Assembly: GCA_045532055.1 (NCBI GenBank)
Contig: JAZSFF010000031.1
Span: 4,158-68,157, forward strand
Source of the DNA: SIG440 sp045532055
GTDB lineage: Bacteria; Bacillota; Clostridia; Monoglobales; Monoglobaceae
Reading direction: 5' to 3'
Length of the DNA: 64,000 nucleotides
Position 1 is the stretch's first letter. Every line of letters begins with the position of its first letter. The translations under genes were made by a program, and so were the position numbers. Below are positions 7,955 through 16,638 of the stretch, piece by piece. The notes beneath the pieces were generated by a model. The model worked only from the letters and a program-made list of their open reading frames with translations, had not been told where the DNA came from and made no database searches.

Positions 7955-10252
7955 ATGGCGACAACATACGAAAGAAAAAAACAAAGACAAAATAACATTT
8001 TATATACCATTGTCACTGCGGTTTTAATATGTGCAGTCTTTTTTGCTATGGTTATATCTTTTTATATTAAGGCTGAGGATGATGCTTATGAAATGCTCCA
8101 TATCCAGACAAGACAGATTAAAGACGACTTGACCTTGCAATTAAAATCGGACAGAGAAAATCTTGTTACTATGGCAAACTTTGCAGCAAAGCTTTACTCA
8201 GACGGCGAAAGCTACAATCTCATGTTTGAATCGTTTAAACCTATTGGTTTGATTTCTAATATCGGTATATTAAATTCCGACAACACTTTTGTTACCAAAA
8301 TGGGCGCAATTGATTTGAACGGAAAAATTTCTTTTGAAGAAGAATTGGTGCGCGGAGAATATATAAGCGGAAGAATTCCTGATCTTACAGGTGACGGAAA
8401 AGAACTTATAAGGAGCGCAGTTCCAATCAAGGTAAACGAAAAAACAGTTGGCATTTTATACGGCGTAATTCCTCTTGATATAATTGGCGAAAAGTATAAC
8501 AACATGGCAAAAGAACTTGATGCTCAGCTTTTTGTTTATGATAAAGAAACGGGGAAATTTGTCATAGATACGATAGACAAGAACCCTGGTGAGCTGTCAA
8601 ATTTTAAAGACAGAGAATACAATGACGGATATTCTTATGAGGCGTTGGCTAATAACGATAAGGGTTACAGCTCGTTTAAATCAATCTTCACAGGAGAAGA
8701 TTTGTATGTTCATTTTTCTACGCTTGAGGACTTTAACTGGGGTATTATGCTTGCACGTTATGAATCTCAGGTGTTTGCAGAAACTCATAAAATATCAAAA
8801 AACTTGATTTTTATTTTTGCCATCATTGTTTTGATTCTTTCTGTTTATCTTGAAGTGATATTAAAGAGCGAGAAAAACAGAGCAAAATTAAATTCAGAGT
8901 CTTCGACTATCAGACATCTCCTTTTGGAAATAAACCAACAGCACGAAAATATAAACTCGGCTTTGAAAAGAATAAAAGAATTTTCAAGTGCTCGTTCTTG
9001 CTTTTTTGCGGATACCGACGGGGAAGATTATTATTATATCAAACCTTCTTTGAAAGAAAAAAGTTTATTGGGAGATGAAAGAAAATATTTTATCGGTGAG
9101 CTTTTCAGGTATGCTGCAAATGTTCATGCGAATGATTTATCTACCGGATTTATGCAAATTATTCCCAATGGACACCTTTTGAAAACGAATCCGGAATTAT
9201 ATCACTTTTTGTTAAATAAAGGTATCAAAGATGTATCTTTTGCGATTATCTCGGACAAGAACAACCATGTCAGCATTCTTGGTACGATTAACCCGAAGAA
9301 AAGTTCTGCTATCAGAAAACTTATTGAAGATGTTGCTGTTTGTTTTTCTATTGCTATATACAACAAAAAGCATCTTAACAAAACCGAACTTGCAGCAACA
9401 ACCGATTCCCTTACCGGAGCATTAAATCGTGTCGCATATAAAAAGGATATTCTTGTTTTTGATGAGGAAAAGCCGGAAGAGTTTTCTTGTGTTTATATTG
9501 ATGTTAACGAGCTTCATATCAGAAACAACAAATACGGACATGCTGCAGGCGATGAAATGCTTATCTATATTGCAAACTCGTTAAAGGAGGTATTCTACGG
9601 GCATAGTGTTTATCGTATGGGCGGGGACGAATTTTTGGTATTTGCCCAAAATACAAAGCAGGAACATATCAAAAAGAACATTAATACGTTCATAGAGCAG
9701 TTGAAGCCCATGGGATATAATGTGGCAATCGGTATGTCCTACAGAAATCAAAATACAAACTGTGAAGAAATGGTTCGGGAAGCTGAAATCAGAATGTATG
9801 AAGCGAAAGCTCAGTATTATCAGAACAAAGAACAGAGTTGTGTATCAAGTGATGGGGACAAGAGTTATGTTCAAACTAAAACTGGAATCAGAGAAATTGA
9901 CACTATGCTATCTATCCTTAAGGAGCATTATAACGGAATTTACAGAGTCTCTTTGGATACTGACAATGCTCACCGGATTCTTATGCCGTCTTATCTTGGA
10001 TACAAAGAAGATGAAGAAAACTTCTCGAAGTTATTGGCGAAATACATCACAGACACTGTACACCCTGATTTCCACAGGGCAGTTATGAGCTTTTTAAATT
10101 ATGATGCAATTAAAAGACAAATAGCTGAAGGAAATATTCCTAAGATAAGCTACAAAAAAGTTAGTGGTGAAACCGTGATACTCAGCGTTCATAAGCTTGA
10201 TGAAAATAAGGAAGACGTTAAAGAAACTCTTTGGGTTTTTGCCAAGAATTAA
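7955..10252 (+). CDS. Membrane diguanylate cyclase with extracellular Cache-type sensor (GGDEF)
   Basis: This 765-residue protein probably makes c-di-GMP in response to an external signal. Membrane segment about residues 15-37; extracellular Cache-like sensor about 45-275; second membrane segment about 283-303 (LIFIFAIIVLILSVYLEVIL); cytoplasmic GAF-like region about 310-470; GGDEF domain about 475-610 with YRMGGDEFLVF at about 553-563. The active-site motif is intact, but I see no RxxD inhibitory site before it. The last ~120 residues form a PAS-like extension (GIYRVSLDTDNAHRILMP). The gene lies immediately upstream of a c-di-GMP riboswitch controlling an exopolysaccharide-like operon, so its product may feed that switch. 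The ribosome site is weak. Confidence 0.9.
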   Translation: MATTYERKKQRQNNILYTIVTAVLICAVFFAMVISFYIKAEDDAYEMLHIQTRQIKDDLTLQLKSDRENLVTMANFAAKLYSDGESYNLMFESFKPIGLISNIGILNSDNTFVTKMGAIDLNGKISFEEELVRGEYISGRIPDLTGDGKELIRSAVPIKVNEKTVGILYGVIPLDIIGEKYNNMAKELDAQLFVYDKETGKFVIDTIDKNPGELSNFKDREYNDGYSYEALANNDKGYSSFKSIFTGEDLYVHFSTLEDFNWGIMLARYESQVFAETHKISKNLIFIFAIIVLILSVYLEVILKSEKNRAKLNSESSTIRHLLLEINQQHENINSALKRIKEFSSARSCFFADTDGEDYYYIKPSLKEKSLLGDERKYFIGELFRYAANVHANDLSTGFMQIIPNGHLLKTNPELYHFLLNKGIKDVSFAIISDKNNHVSILGTINPKKSSAIRKLIEDVAVCFSIAIYNKKHLNKTELAATTDSLTGALNRVAYKKDILVFDEEKPEEFSCVYIDVNELHIRNNKYGHAAGDEMLIYIANSLKEVFYGHSVYRMGGDEFLVFAQNTKQEHIKKNINTFIEQLKPMGYNVAIGMSYRNQNTNCEEMVREAEIRMYEAKAQYYQNKEQSCVSSDGDKSYVQTKTGIREIDTMLSILKEHYNGIYRVSLDTDNAHRILMPSYLGYKEDEENFSKLLAKYITDTVHPDFHRAVMSFLNYDAIKRQIAEGNIPKISYKKVSGETVILSVHKLDENKEDVKETLWVFAKN

Positions 10253-10259
10253 AATTTGT

Positions 10260-10288
10260 TTGACAAAGACGGTTCATTGTGTTAGAAT
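10260..10288 (+). promoter_or_regulatory. Sigma-A promoter of the c-di-GMP-controlled operon
   Basis: TTGACA (10260-10265), 17-bp spacer, TAGAAT (10283-10288). The RNA would start near 10295, just before the riboswitch aptamer. Confidence 0.85.
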
Positions 10289-10304
10289 AGTCATTAGATA
10301 AATA

Positions 10305-10380
10305 TTTAGCAAAATCGGCGAAAGCCGATGACGCAAAGCAAAGAGGCTAAGGCTTTATGCTATGCCAGTCCAGCTGCAAT
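10305..10380 (+). promoter_or_regulatory. Cyclic di-GMP-I (GEMM-I) riboswitch aptamer
   Basis: The hallmark features of the GEMM-I class appear in order: AGCAAA, then the GAAA-capped hairpin ATCGGC-GAAA-GCCGAT (10314-10329), directly followed by GACGCAAAGC (10330-10339), then GGCTAAGGC, a short second hairpin, and CTATGCCAG ... CAGCTGC (10360-10377). The GAAA tetraloop and its presumed receptor side are both present. The 3' side of the closing helix (around TGCAAT, 10375-10380) is also the 5' arm of the following terminator, so aptamer closure and termination should exclude each other. That predicts that c-di-GMP allows read-through (an ON switch). Class assignment is strong; direction of control is inferred. 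Confidence 0.9.
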
Positions 10381-10426
10381 GATAAGGGTCTTTTCAAGAC
10401 TTTCTATTGTTGCAGTTTTCTTTTTG
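10374..10426 (+). terminator. Riboswitch expression-platform terminator
   Basis: Long hairpin whose outer arms are CTGCAAT (10374-10380) and ATTGTTGCAG (10406-10415), with an inner AGGGTC/GACTTT helix, followed by TTTTCTTTTT. It precedes the first gene of the operon and overlaps the end of the aptamer. Confidence 0.85.
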
Positions 10427-10441
10427 TAAAAGGGGATTTTT

Positions 10442-11134
10442 ATGAATGTTGTAACGAGAGAGGAAAAGAAATTTTTAATAAGCATTGAAGAATTTCGGAA
10501 TAAATCGCACTATCTGGACGGGTTGATGATTCAGGACGAGCATAACGGTATAGACGGATATATCATAAGGTCTTTGTACTTTGACACGGTTTATGATGAC
10601 GATTTTTTTGAAAAGCTTGATGGGTTGGAAACAAGACGTAAAATACGCTTAAGAATTTACGATCCAAAGCATGATTTTGCCATGCTGGAAATGAAACAAA
10701 AGCAAGGTGCTAACCAGAAAAAACGCTCACTTCGCATGTCAAAGGAAGACGCCGAGGATTTGATAAAAGGAAAATATGAGGTGCTTTTGAAATACAAAGA
10801 AGATTTTGCAAAAGAGTGCTATGGACTTATGCATTATAAATGCTATCGTCCGAAAACCATTGTGCAGTACAACAGAAAAGCTTATATAGCAAAGGAAAAC
10901 AAAATCAGGATAACATTCGACAACAATATCATTGCAACAGAAACAAACTTTGATTTATTTTCAGAAAATCTTGTTATGTATCCTGTGCTGGACAAGTTCA
11001 ATGTTGTTTTGGAGGTTAAATTCAATGGGTTTTTGCTTGATTATATCAGGCAGTTTATAAACAGCATCAATAAAAGCGAGCTATCAGTCAGTAAATATGC
11101 ACTGGCAAGACAGCAAAGCTATGCAGAAATATAA
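10442..11134 (+). CDS. VTC-domain (polyphosphate-polymerase-like) protein
   Basis: This 230-residue soluble protein matches the VTC domain, a CYTH-like tunnel fold first known as the catalytic core of yeast vacuolar polyphosphate polymerase. The basic and acidic strands expected of the tunnel are seen: YFDT, RRKIRLRIYD, LEMKQK, VQYNRKAY, KIRITFDNN and VVLEVKFNG. Bacterial copies often sit beside DUF4956 and CotH genes, as here, and their chemistry is largely unproven; polyphosphate synthesis or handling of another phosphorylated substrate is possible. It is the first gene after the c-di-GMP riboswitch, with ATG 10442 after AAAGGGGA. Confidence 0.88.
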   Translation: MNVVTREEKKFLISIEEFRNKSHYLDGLMIQDEHNGIDGYIIRSLYFDTVYDDDFFEKLDGLETRRKIRLRIYDPKHDFAMLEMKQKQGANQKKRSLRMSKEDAEDLIKGKYEVLLKYKEDFAKECYGLMHYKCYRPKTIVQYNRKAYIAKENKIRITFDNNIIATETNFDLFSENLVMYPVLDKFNVVLEVKFNGFLLDYIRQFINSINKSELSVSKYALARQQSYAEI

Positions 11135-11153
11135 GTTAAAGGAGATTTTATAA

Positions 11154-11834
11154 ATGAGAAGTCAGATTTTCAACTTGATAAAGGACCAGACAACCCTTAG
11201 TTGGGAGCAGATTGCTGCAAATATTTTGGTTTCGGGTATTTTGGGGTTTGTGATATTTATATCTTATATGATTTCGCATCGAGGCACAATTTACAGTAAA
11301 AAGTTTAATGTATCCCTTGTAGTACTCACTGTTCTCACATCAATGGTTATGACGGTTATCGGCAACAATGTGGCACTATCCCTTGGTATGGTGGGTGCAC
11401 TTTCGATTGTACGTTTCAGAACTGCTATTAAAGATTCAAGAGACACCGTTTACATATTCTGGACAATTATTGTGGGTATTTGCTGTGGTGTCGGCGATTT
11501 TGTTGTAGCAGGAATAGGTAGTGCTTTGGTGTTTATATTGCTCCTTTTATTCGGTGCAATCAAAAATAACAATCGTATGCTTGTTATAATCCGTGGAGCC
11601 AGAACAAAAGAGGCACAAGTTCAGGCAATTATTTATAAGTTTTTCGGGGCAAAAGCGGTGCTCCGTGTTAAAAACTCAACCGACACATCTATTGAGTTTA
11701 TTTATGAAATTACTCAAAAATTGCTTTCCCAGGCTGAAAGAAAAAACAATATTGGTATTTGTGATGAGGTTTACAAAATCGGAAACATTGAATATGTAAA
11801 TACCGTAATGCAAAACGACGAAATTTCAAACTAA
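11154..11834 (+). CDS. DUF4956 multi-pass membrane protein
   Basis: The 226-residue protein has about four membrane segments (roughly residues 24-44, 54-74, 75-95 and 102-135) followed by a soluble C-terminal domain of about 85 residues. The conserved loop MVGALSIVRFRTAIKDSRDT is the DUF4956 signature. The family is repeatedly found between VTC and CotH genes, which suggests a membrane partner of both. No enzymatic activity is known. It starts 19 bp after the VTC gene with an AAGGAG site. Confidence 0.88.
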   Translation: MRSQIFNLIKDQTTLSWEQIAANILVSGILGFVIFISYMISHRGTIYSKKFNVSLVVLTVLTSMVMTVIGNNVALSLGMVGALSIVRFRTAIKDSRDTVYIFWTIIVGICCGVGDFVVAGIGSALVFILLLLFGAIKNNNRMLVIIRGARTKEAQVQAIIYKFFGAKAVLRVKNSTDTSIEFIYEITQKLLSQAERKNNIGICDEVYKIGNIEYVNTVMQNDEISN

Positions 11835-11867
11835 TTATTTATTTTTGGCTAAAAGGAGGCGACAGGG

Positions 11868-13340
11868 TTGAAATATAAAATAACAGGCTTATCGGCAATA
11901 GCCCTGGCGCTGATTGCGGTATTTGTGATAAGTTTTATGATGCCTGAAGATAACGGGGAAAGATACCACCAGCACATAGAGGCAGAAATAAAGACAGATT
12001 GCACTCATACGGACGGAAGTCTGTGTACGCATCTTCCTATTATTAAAATAGATACTGACGGCAAAACAATACCCGGTGAGGTAATTTTGAATGCTCCGGG
12101 AGGACACACCATAGAATATACAATGTCTGAAACGGGCGAGGAAACTATACTTTCAAAAATTGCAGTTGTGGACAACCAAGGCACAAGGAATCATACAACT
12201 GACATGCCTGAAGTATCAAGTGATGTAAGGATCCGTATACGCGGAAATTCGTCAAGACATTTTGAAAAAAAGGGTTATATTATAAAGTTGATAACAAATG
12301 AGGGACTTAACAATCCCCAAAGTCTCATGGGAATGGATGTTCATCATGAATGGGCACTTCACGGACCATATCTTGATAAAACACTTGTCAGGAATTACGT
12401 TTGCTATAATATTGCAGGCGAAATTATGGGATATGCACCCAATGTGCGTTTTTGCGAACTTATTTTAAATGGTGAATATCAGGGACTTTATCTTTTGACT
12501 GAAACAATAACAGCAGGGAAAGAAGGCGCAAGGCTTAGCCTTTCTGTCAACAAAAAGGACAATTCTTTTTCCGGTTATCTGTTAAGGCTTGACCGAGGCA
12601 GTAACACTGAACTTAAAAACATTAACAATTTCAGCAATTACACATATAAAAGTGAAAGTAAAATCAATATTGTATATCCAGGAAACAGTAATTTAACACC
12701 ACAACTTGCAAGCGGTATATGCGATGATTTTTCAGCGTTTGAAAAAGCACTTTATTCTTATGATTATGACAGTCAAGATTATGGTTATGAAAAATATATT
12801 GATGTGAATTCCTTTGTGGACTATTTTTTAATAAACGAATTTACCAGCAACTATGACGCAGGAAGTAAATCTACATATGTCTATAAAGGTGTGGACGGAA
12901 AGCTCCATATGTGCGTGTGGGATTTTAACAATGCCTTTGACAACTATCAGGAAAATGAAACAAGTTACAGAATTTTCTCGCTTCAGGACGGACTTTGGTA
13001 CGATATGCTTTTCAAAGATGAGGAATTTGTGAATAAAGTAATAGACCGCTACTACGAATTGGAAGAAAAGTATTTAAACGAAGAGTATATGAATTCATAT
13101 ATAGACGGTGTAATACAATATTTAGGACCTGCAATTGACAGAAACTTTGAAAGATGGGGACATACATTCAGACCTGAATGGGACAGGCTTTTTGATTTTT
13201 ACAGAAATCTTCACTCTTATGATGATGCAGTTGGCCAGCTTAAGAAATACATAAAAAACCGACACGAATGGATGAAAGACAACATAGAAACACTAAGGCA
13301 ATACAGTGCAGAATCAAAGGTTAAAAACTATAATTATTAG
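11868..13340 (+). CDS. CotH-family kinase-like protein, membrane anchored
   Basis: This 490-residue protein has an N-terminal hydrophobic anchor (about residues 7-25) and a large external domain of the CotH family. Bacillus CotH is an atypical protein kinase acting on coat proteins. Visible family features are RIRGNSSRHFEKKGYIIKL, LHGPYLDKTLVRNYVCY, the NGEYQGLYLLTE block, and the metal-binding-like CVWDFNNAFDN. The presence of a signal anchor and of surface-polymer genes nearby suggests action outside the membrane. The start is TTG 11868 with AAAGGAGG upstream. Substrate unknown. Confidence 0.88.
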   Translation: MKYKITGLSAIALALIAVFVISFMMPEDNGERYHQHIEAEIKTDCTHTDGSLCTHLPIIKIDTDGKTIPGEVILNAPGGHTIEYTMSETGEETILSKIAVVDNQGTRNHTTDMPEVSSDVRIRIRGNSSRHFEKKGYIIKLITNEGLNNPQSLMGMDVHHEWALHGPYLDKTLVRNYVCYNIAGEIMGYAPNVRFCELILNGEYQGLYLLTETITAGKEGARLSLSVNKKDNSFSGYLLRLDRGSNTELKNINNFSNYTYKSESKINIVYPGNSNLTPQLASGICDDFSAFEKALYSYDYDSQDYGYEKYIDVNSFVDYFLINEFTSNYDAGSKSTYVYKGVDGKLHMCVWDFNNAFDNYQENETSYRIFSLQDGLWYDMLFKDEEFVNKVIDRYYELEEKYLNEEYMNSYIDGVIQYLGPAIDRNFERWGHTFRPEWDRLFDFYRNLHSYDDAVGQLKKYIKNRHEWMKDNIETLRQYSAESKVKNYNY

Positions 13341-13365
13341 GAACTGACAAAAGGAGGCAAAGTAT

Positions 13366-15531
13366 ATGAAAAAATATATTATTATTGTATCTTTAATTAT
13401 TGTTCTCCTTTTTGCGTTTGACTTTGCGTACTATAACTTTGGGTGGTATATTTCTTTTGATGAAAAATTGCCTGAAGTGTTTATAAAAACAGAAGATGCA
13501 GATATTTTAATAAAAGAAGACGGCAGGTTTGTAAATTTTGAGATTAAGGGCGTAAATTTGGGTTCTGGGCTTCCGTCACAATGGTCCTCTGACTATGCAA
13601 TAGATGAAGAAACATATATTAAATGGTTTGAACAAATCAAGGAGATGGGTGCAAATACTATTCGTGTTTACAGCGTGCAGTCGGAGGCGTTTTACAAGGC
13701 GTTTTACAGTTATAACCATGGCAATCAAAGTCCGCTTTATCTTATGCAGGGCATACCCGTCAATGACTATATACAGTTTTCTCACAGAGATGCATTTGAT
13801 GAAAATATTGCAGAAAATCTTGTTTACAACATCCGAGTTGCCGTTGATGTCGTTCACGGAAGAAAAAAAATTCAATTAGGCAGAAAAGCTGAATCTGCTA
13901 CAGGTACGTTTAAATACGATGTATCGAATTGGGTTATTGGATATATTATCGGGGTTGATTGGGAACCTTCTACTGTGGCATATACCAACGAAAAATATAG
14001 TAATTCGGAACTTTCTTATAACGGTGAGTATTTGTGTGCAAAAGATGGAGCATCACCCTTTGAAATGATGCTTGCAACCGCAGGGGACAAGCTTGTTGAA
14101 TATGAAACAAACAAATACAAAAGCCAACGGCTTGTTGCTTTTTCCAATTATCCGTCTACAGATCCGTTTACATATCCCGAAGATGTTGCAAGACTTTATA
14201 TAAAGTATGCAAACATAGATGCAGAAAATATAATCTCAACAAATAAGTTTCTTTCTGGACAGTTTGCGTCATACCATGTTTTTCCGTTTCAGACGGACTT
14301 GCTTCAGCATATCATAGATTTTGGTGTGTTTGGCTTAAGCGAGAATCTTATTTGGTATAACGAAAACGGAAGTCTTAATGATTACAGAACATATTTTTCT
14401 ATGCTCAAGGCTCACCACAGTATGCCCGTTGTTGTTTCGGAATTTGGTATATCGTCAGGGAGAAATGCAGAGCACGAAACGATAGATAGCCATGGAGTAT
14501 ACAGCAAGGTTTCAGAAAAAGAACAGGGGATTGCTCTTGCTGATTGTTGGGAGGATATAAAAATGGCAGGATTAAACGGCGGATGCGTTTTTTCCTGGCA
14601 GGATGAATGGGCAAGGCGGTCTTCCAACACCCTTTATGCCATAAACGAGGAAAGGTCGCCTTATTGGTCAGATTACCAGACAAACGGGCAGTATTTTGGA
14701 CTTCTTTCCTTTGACCCAGGAAGTGAAAAGTCGATTTGCTATGTAGATGGTGATATATCCGAGTGGAGAGATGACGACGTTGTGGCGAATAGCGGTAATA
14801 TTGCTCTTTCTTTAAAATATGATGAAAAGTTTATATACCTTATGGTGCAAAAGAAAAACCTTGATTTTTCAAAGGATTCTATTTATATACCAATTGACAC
14901 AACTCAAAAAACAGGAAGCAATTACAGTAAAAGGCAAAATGTACGATTCGACAGAGAGGCGGACTTTTTGCTTGTTTTAAACGGAAGTGAAAATTCAAGA
15001 CTGCTTGTTCAGGAAAGATATGAAGCATTGCGTTCTACATATTCACCAAGAATTGACGGGGTTGACATATACAGACAGGAAAACATTCCCGACAAAAATT
15101 CTTTTGAGTTTGTGTCAATAAATACAATTATCGAAAAAAAGGTTTTAAGTGAAAATCCCCTTGAAAGAAATGTTGATATTCTGGTCGAAACGGGGAAACT
15201 TCTTTATGGAAATGCAAATCCTGAAAGCGAGGATTTTAATTCACTGGCAGATTTTTGTGCAAGAGGTGATTATATAGAAATCAGGTTGCCTTGGCAACTG
15301 CTTAACTTCTCGGACCCGTCAAAAATGCAGATACATGACGATTATTATGATGGCAACTATGGAATTGAGTATATCAATATAGATAAGCTGTATGCAGGTG
15401 TTGGTATGGGGAATGAAAAGATAGTCCTAAAACCCTTTAAATTAAAAGGCTGGGTCAACAAAGCAACATATCACGAAAGATTAAAAAGTTCATATTATGT
15501 GATGCAGGACTTATGGAAGGAAGTGCACTAA
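13366..15531 (+). CDS. Membrane-anchored glycoside hydrolase (clan GH-A-like) with CBM9/DOMON-like C-terminus
   Basis: This 721-residue protein starts with a membrane anchor (about residues 3-22). A TIM-barrel-like region (about 55-430) starts with the KGVNLG strand and carries two candidate catalytic Glu residues in the expected contexts: Glu200 in GVDWEPS (acid/base) and Glu359 in VVVSEFG (nucleophile). About residues 465-700 hold a beta-rich domain beginning DGDISEWRDDDVV, like CBM9/DOMON carbohydrate-binding modules. Hydrolases of this kind in polysaccharide synthesis operons usually trim or release the nascent chain. It is followed with no gap by the HEAT gene. The substrate cannot be read from sequence. 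Confidence 0.78.
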   Translation: MKKYIIIVSLIIVLLFAFDFAYYNFGWYISFDEKLPEVFIKTEDADILIKEDGRFVNFEIKGVNLGSGLPSQWSSDYAIDEETYIKWFEQIKEMGANTIRVYSVQSEAFYKAFYSYNHGNQSPLYLMQGIPVNDYIQFSHRDAFDENIAENLVYNIRVAVDVVHGRKKIQLGRKAESATGTFKYDVSNWVIGYIIGVDWEPSTVAYTNEKYSNSELSYNGEYLCAKDGASPFEMMLATAGDKLVEYETNKYKSQRLVAFSNYPSTDPFTYPEDVARLYIKYANIDAENIISTNKFLSGQFASYHVFPFQTDLLQHIIDFGVFGLSENLIWYNENGSLNDYRTYFSMLKAHHSMPVVVSEFGISSGRNAEHETIDSHGVYSKVSEKEQGIALADCWEDIKMAGLNGGCVFSWQDEWARRSSNTLYAINEERSPYWSDYQTNGQYFGLLSFDPGSEKSICYVDGDISEWRDDDVVANSGNIALSLKYDEKFIYLMVQKKNLDFSKDSIYIPIDTTQKTGSNYSKRQNVRFDREADFLLVLNGSENSRLLVQERYEALRSTYSPRIDGVDIYRQENIPDKNSFEFVSINTIIEKKVLSENPLERNVDILVETGKLLYGNANPESEDFNSLADFCARGDYIEIRLPWQLLNFSDPSKMQIHDDYYDGNYGIEYINIDKLYAGVGMGNEKIVLKPFKLKGWVNKATYHERLKSSYYVMQDLWKEVH

Positions 15532-16638
15532 GTGAAAATTGAAATAATGATTTATATTTATATTGCAATCTGTGTCAGCATGATTTTATACAATATCATT
15601 TATGTTCTCATTTTAAAGCACAGAGAAAAGGCACTTACCTCAAATTCTGCAAAATTTGAAAATATAATAAAAGATGAAATAGAAAAGATCGGAGCAGGTG
15701 AAGTTGTCTCCCAAAGGCATAAGGATTTCCTTTGTAAAAAGCTTGACAGAACAGGGGGAATCACTGCATTCGATAAGGCTCTTGAGAGAATATATGAAAA
15801 CGAACCAGACGCAACTCAAAGGTATCTTATAGACACATTTTCGGTATTCGAGTATCTTACCCATCGTTACATAAGCAAAGATACAATAAAAATTGCGTAT
15901 TTTCCCTACATACTTCACAAATACAAAATATTAAAACATTTTGGAGGCGAAAGGCTGACGGATGCACTGTTGGACCTTTTGAGGTCAGTAAATGTTTATT
16001 GCAGAGAGAATACAATAAAGGCTATCTACAGCATGGAAAATCCTGATATAGTTGTCCGGGCATTAAAAATATTAGATAAAAATTTAACATTTCATCATCC
16101 AAAACTTATATGTGACGGACTTTTAGAGTATAAAGGAGACAAAAATATTCTAAAAGATAAGCTGTTTAGTGTGTTTGAGGAGTTTTCGGTACAGATGAGG
16201 GTGAATATTTTAAATTATTTGCGATTTGGAAACGTAGGCTGTGACAGCGAAATGCTTGAAATTCTTAAAGACGAGAAACAAAATAACGAAATTCGGTTTT
16301 CTGCAATACGCTATTTTGAAAAATTTCCAAACAGCGAAGCAAGACCTGTTTTGCAAGAATTGGCTGAAAATATGAAAGGCCGAATCTGGGAGTATCAGGC
16401 AATTGCAACTTCGGCGCTCAAATCATATCCTGATGATGTAACGTTTAGAATTTTGGTTAAAAATCTTTCAAACTCAAATTGGCATGTTCGCCAGAACAGT
16501 GCTGTTTCGTGTGAAAAGCTTGGATATTCCTACTATGATCTGATAAATGTTTTTGATGGTGACGACAGGTATGCAAGAGAGATGATGCGTTATCATCTAG
16601 ACAAGCGGAACGCTGAAAGCGAGGCGGTGAAGGCATGA
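15532..16638 (+). CDS. HEAT-repeat protein with N-terminal membrane anchor
   Basis: A single membrane helix (about residues 5-27) is followed by an all-helical cytoplasmic region with HEAT-like repeats, clearest at about residues 150-345 (for example CRENTIKAIYSMENPDIVV and NWHVRQNSAVSCEKLGY). The GTG start comes directly after the stop of the hydrolase gene, and the end overlaps the glycosyltransferase gene by 4 bp (ATGA), so translation of the three is coupled. It is probably a scaffold for the neighbouring membrane synthase. I know of no specific function. Confidence 0.8.
   Translation: MKIEIMIYIYIAICVSMILYNIIYVLILKHREKALTSNSAKFENIIKDEIEKIGAGEVVSQRHKDFLCKKLDRTGGITAFDKALERIYENEPDATQRYLIDTFSVFEYLTHRYISKDTIKIAYFPYILHKYKILKHFGGERLTDALLDLLRSVNVYCRENTIKAIYSMENPDIVVRALKILDKNLTFHHPKLICDGLLEYKGDKNILKDKLFSVFEEFSVQMRVNILNYLRFGNVGCDSEMLEILKDEKQNNEIRFSAIRYFEKFPNSEARPVLQELAENMKGRIWEYQAIATSALKSYPDDVTFRILVKNLSNSNWHVRQNSAVSCEKLGYSYYDLINVFDGDDRYAREMMRYHLDKRNAESEAVKA

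Noticed and set aside
10295..10440. Class II c-di-GMP riboswitch
   Set aside because: The GAAA-capped hairpin followed by GACGCAAAGC is diagnostic of the GEMM-I class; no class II features are seen.
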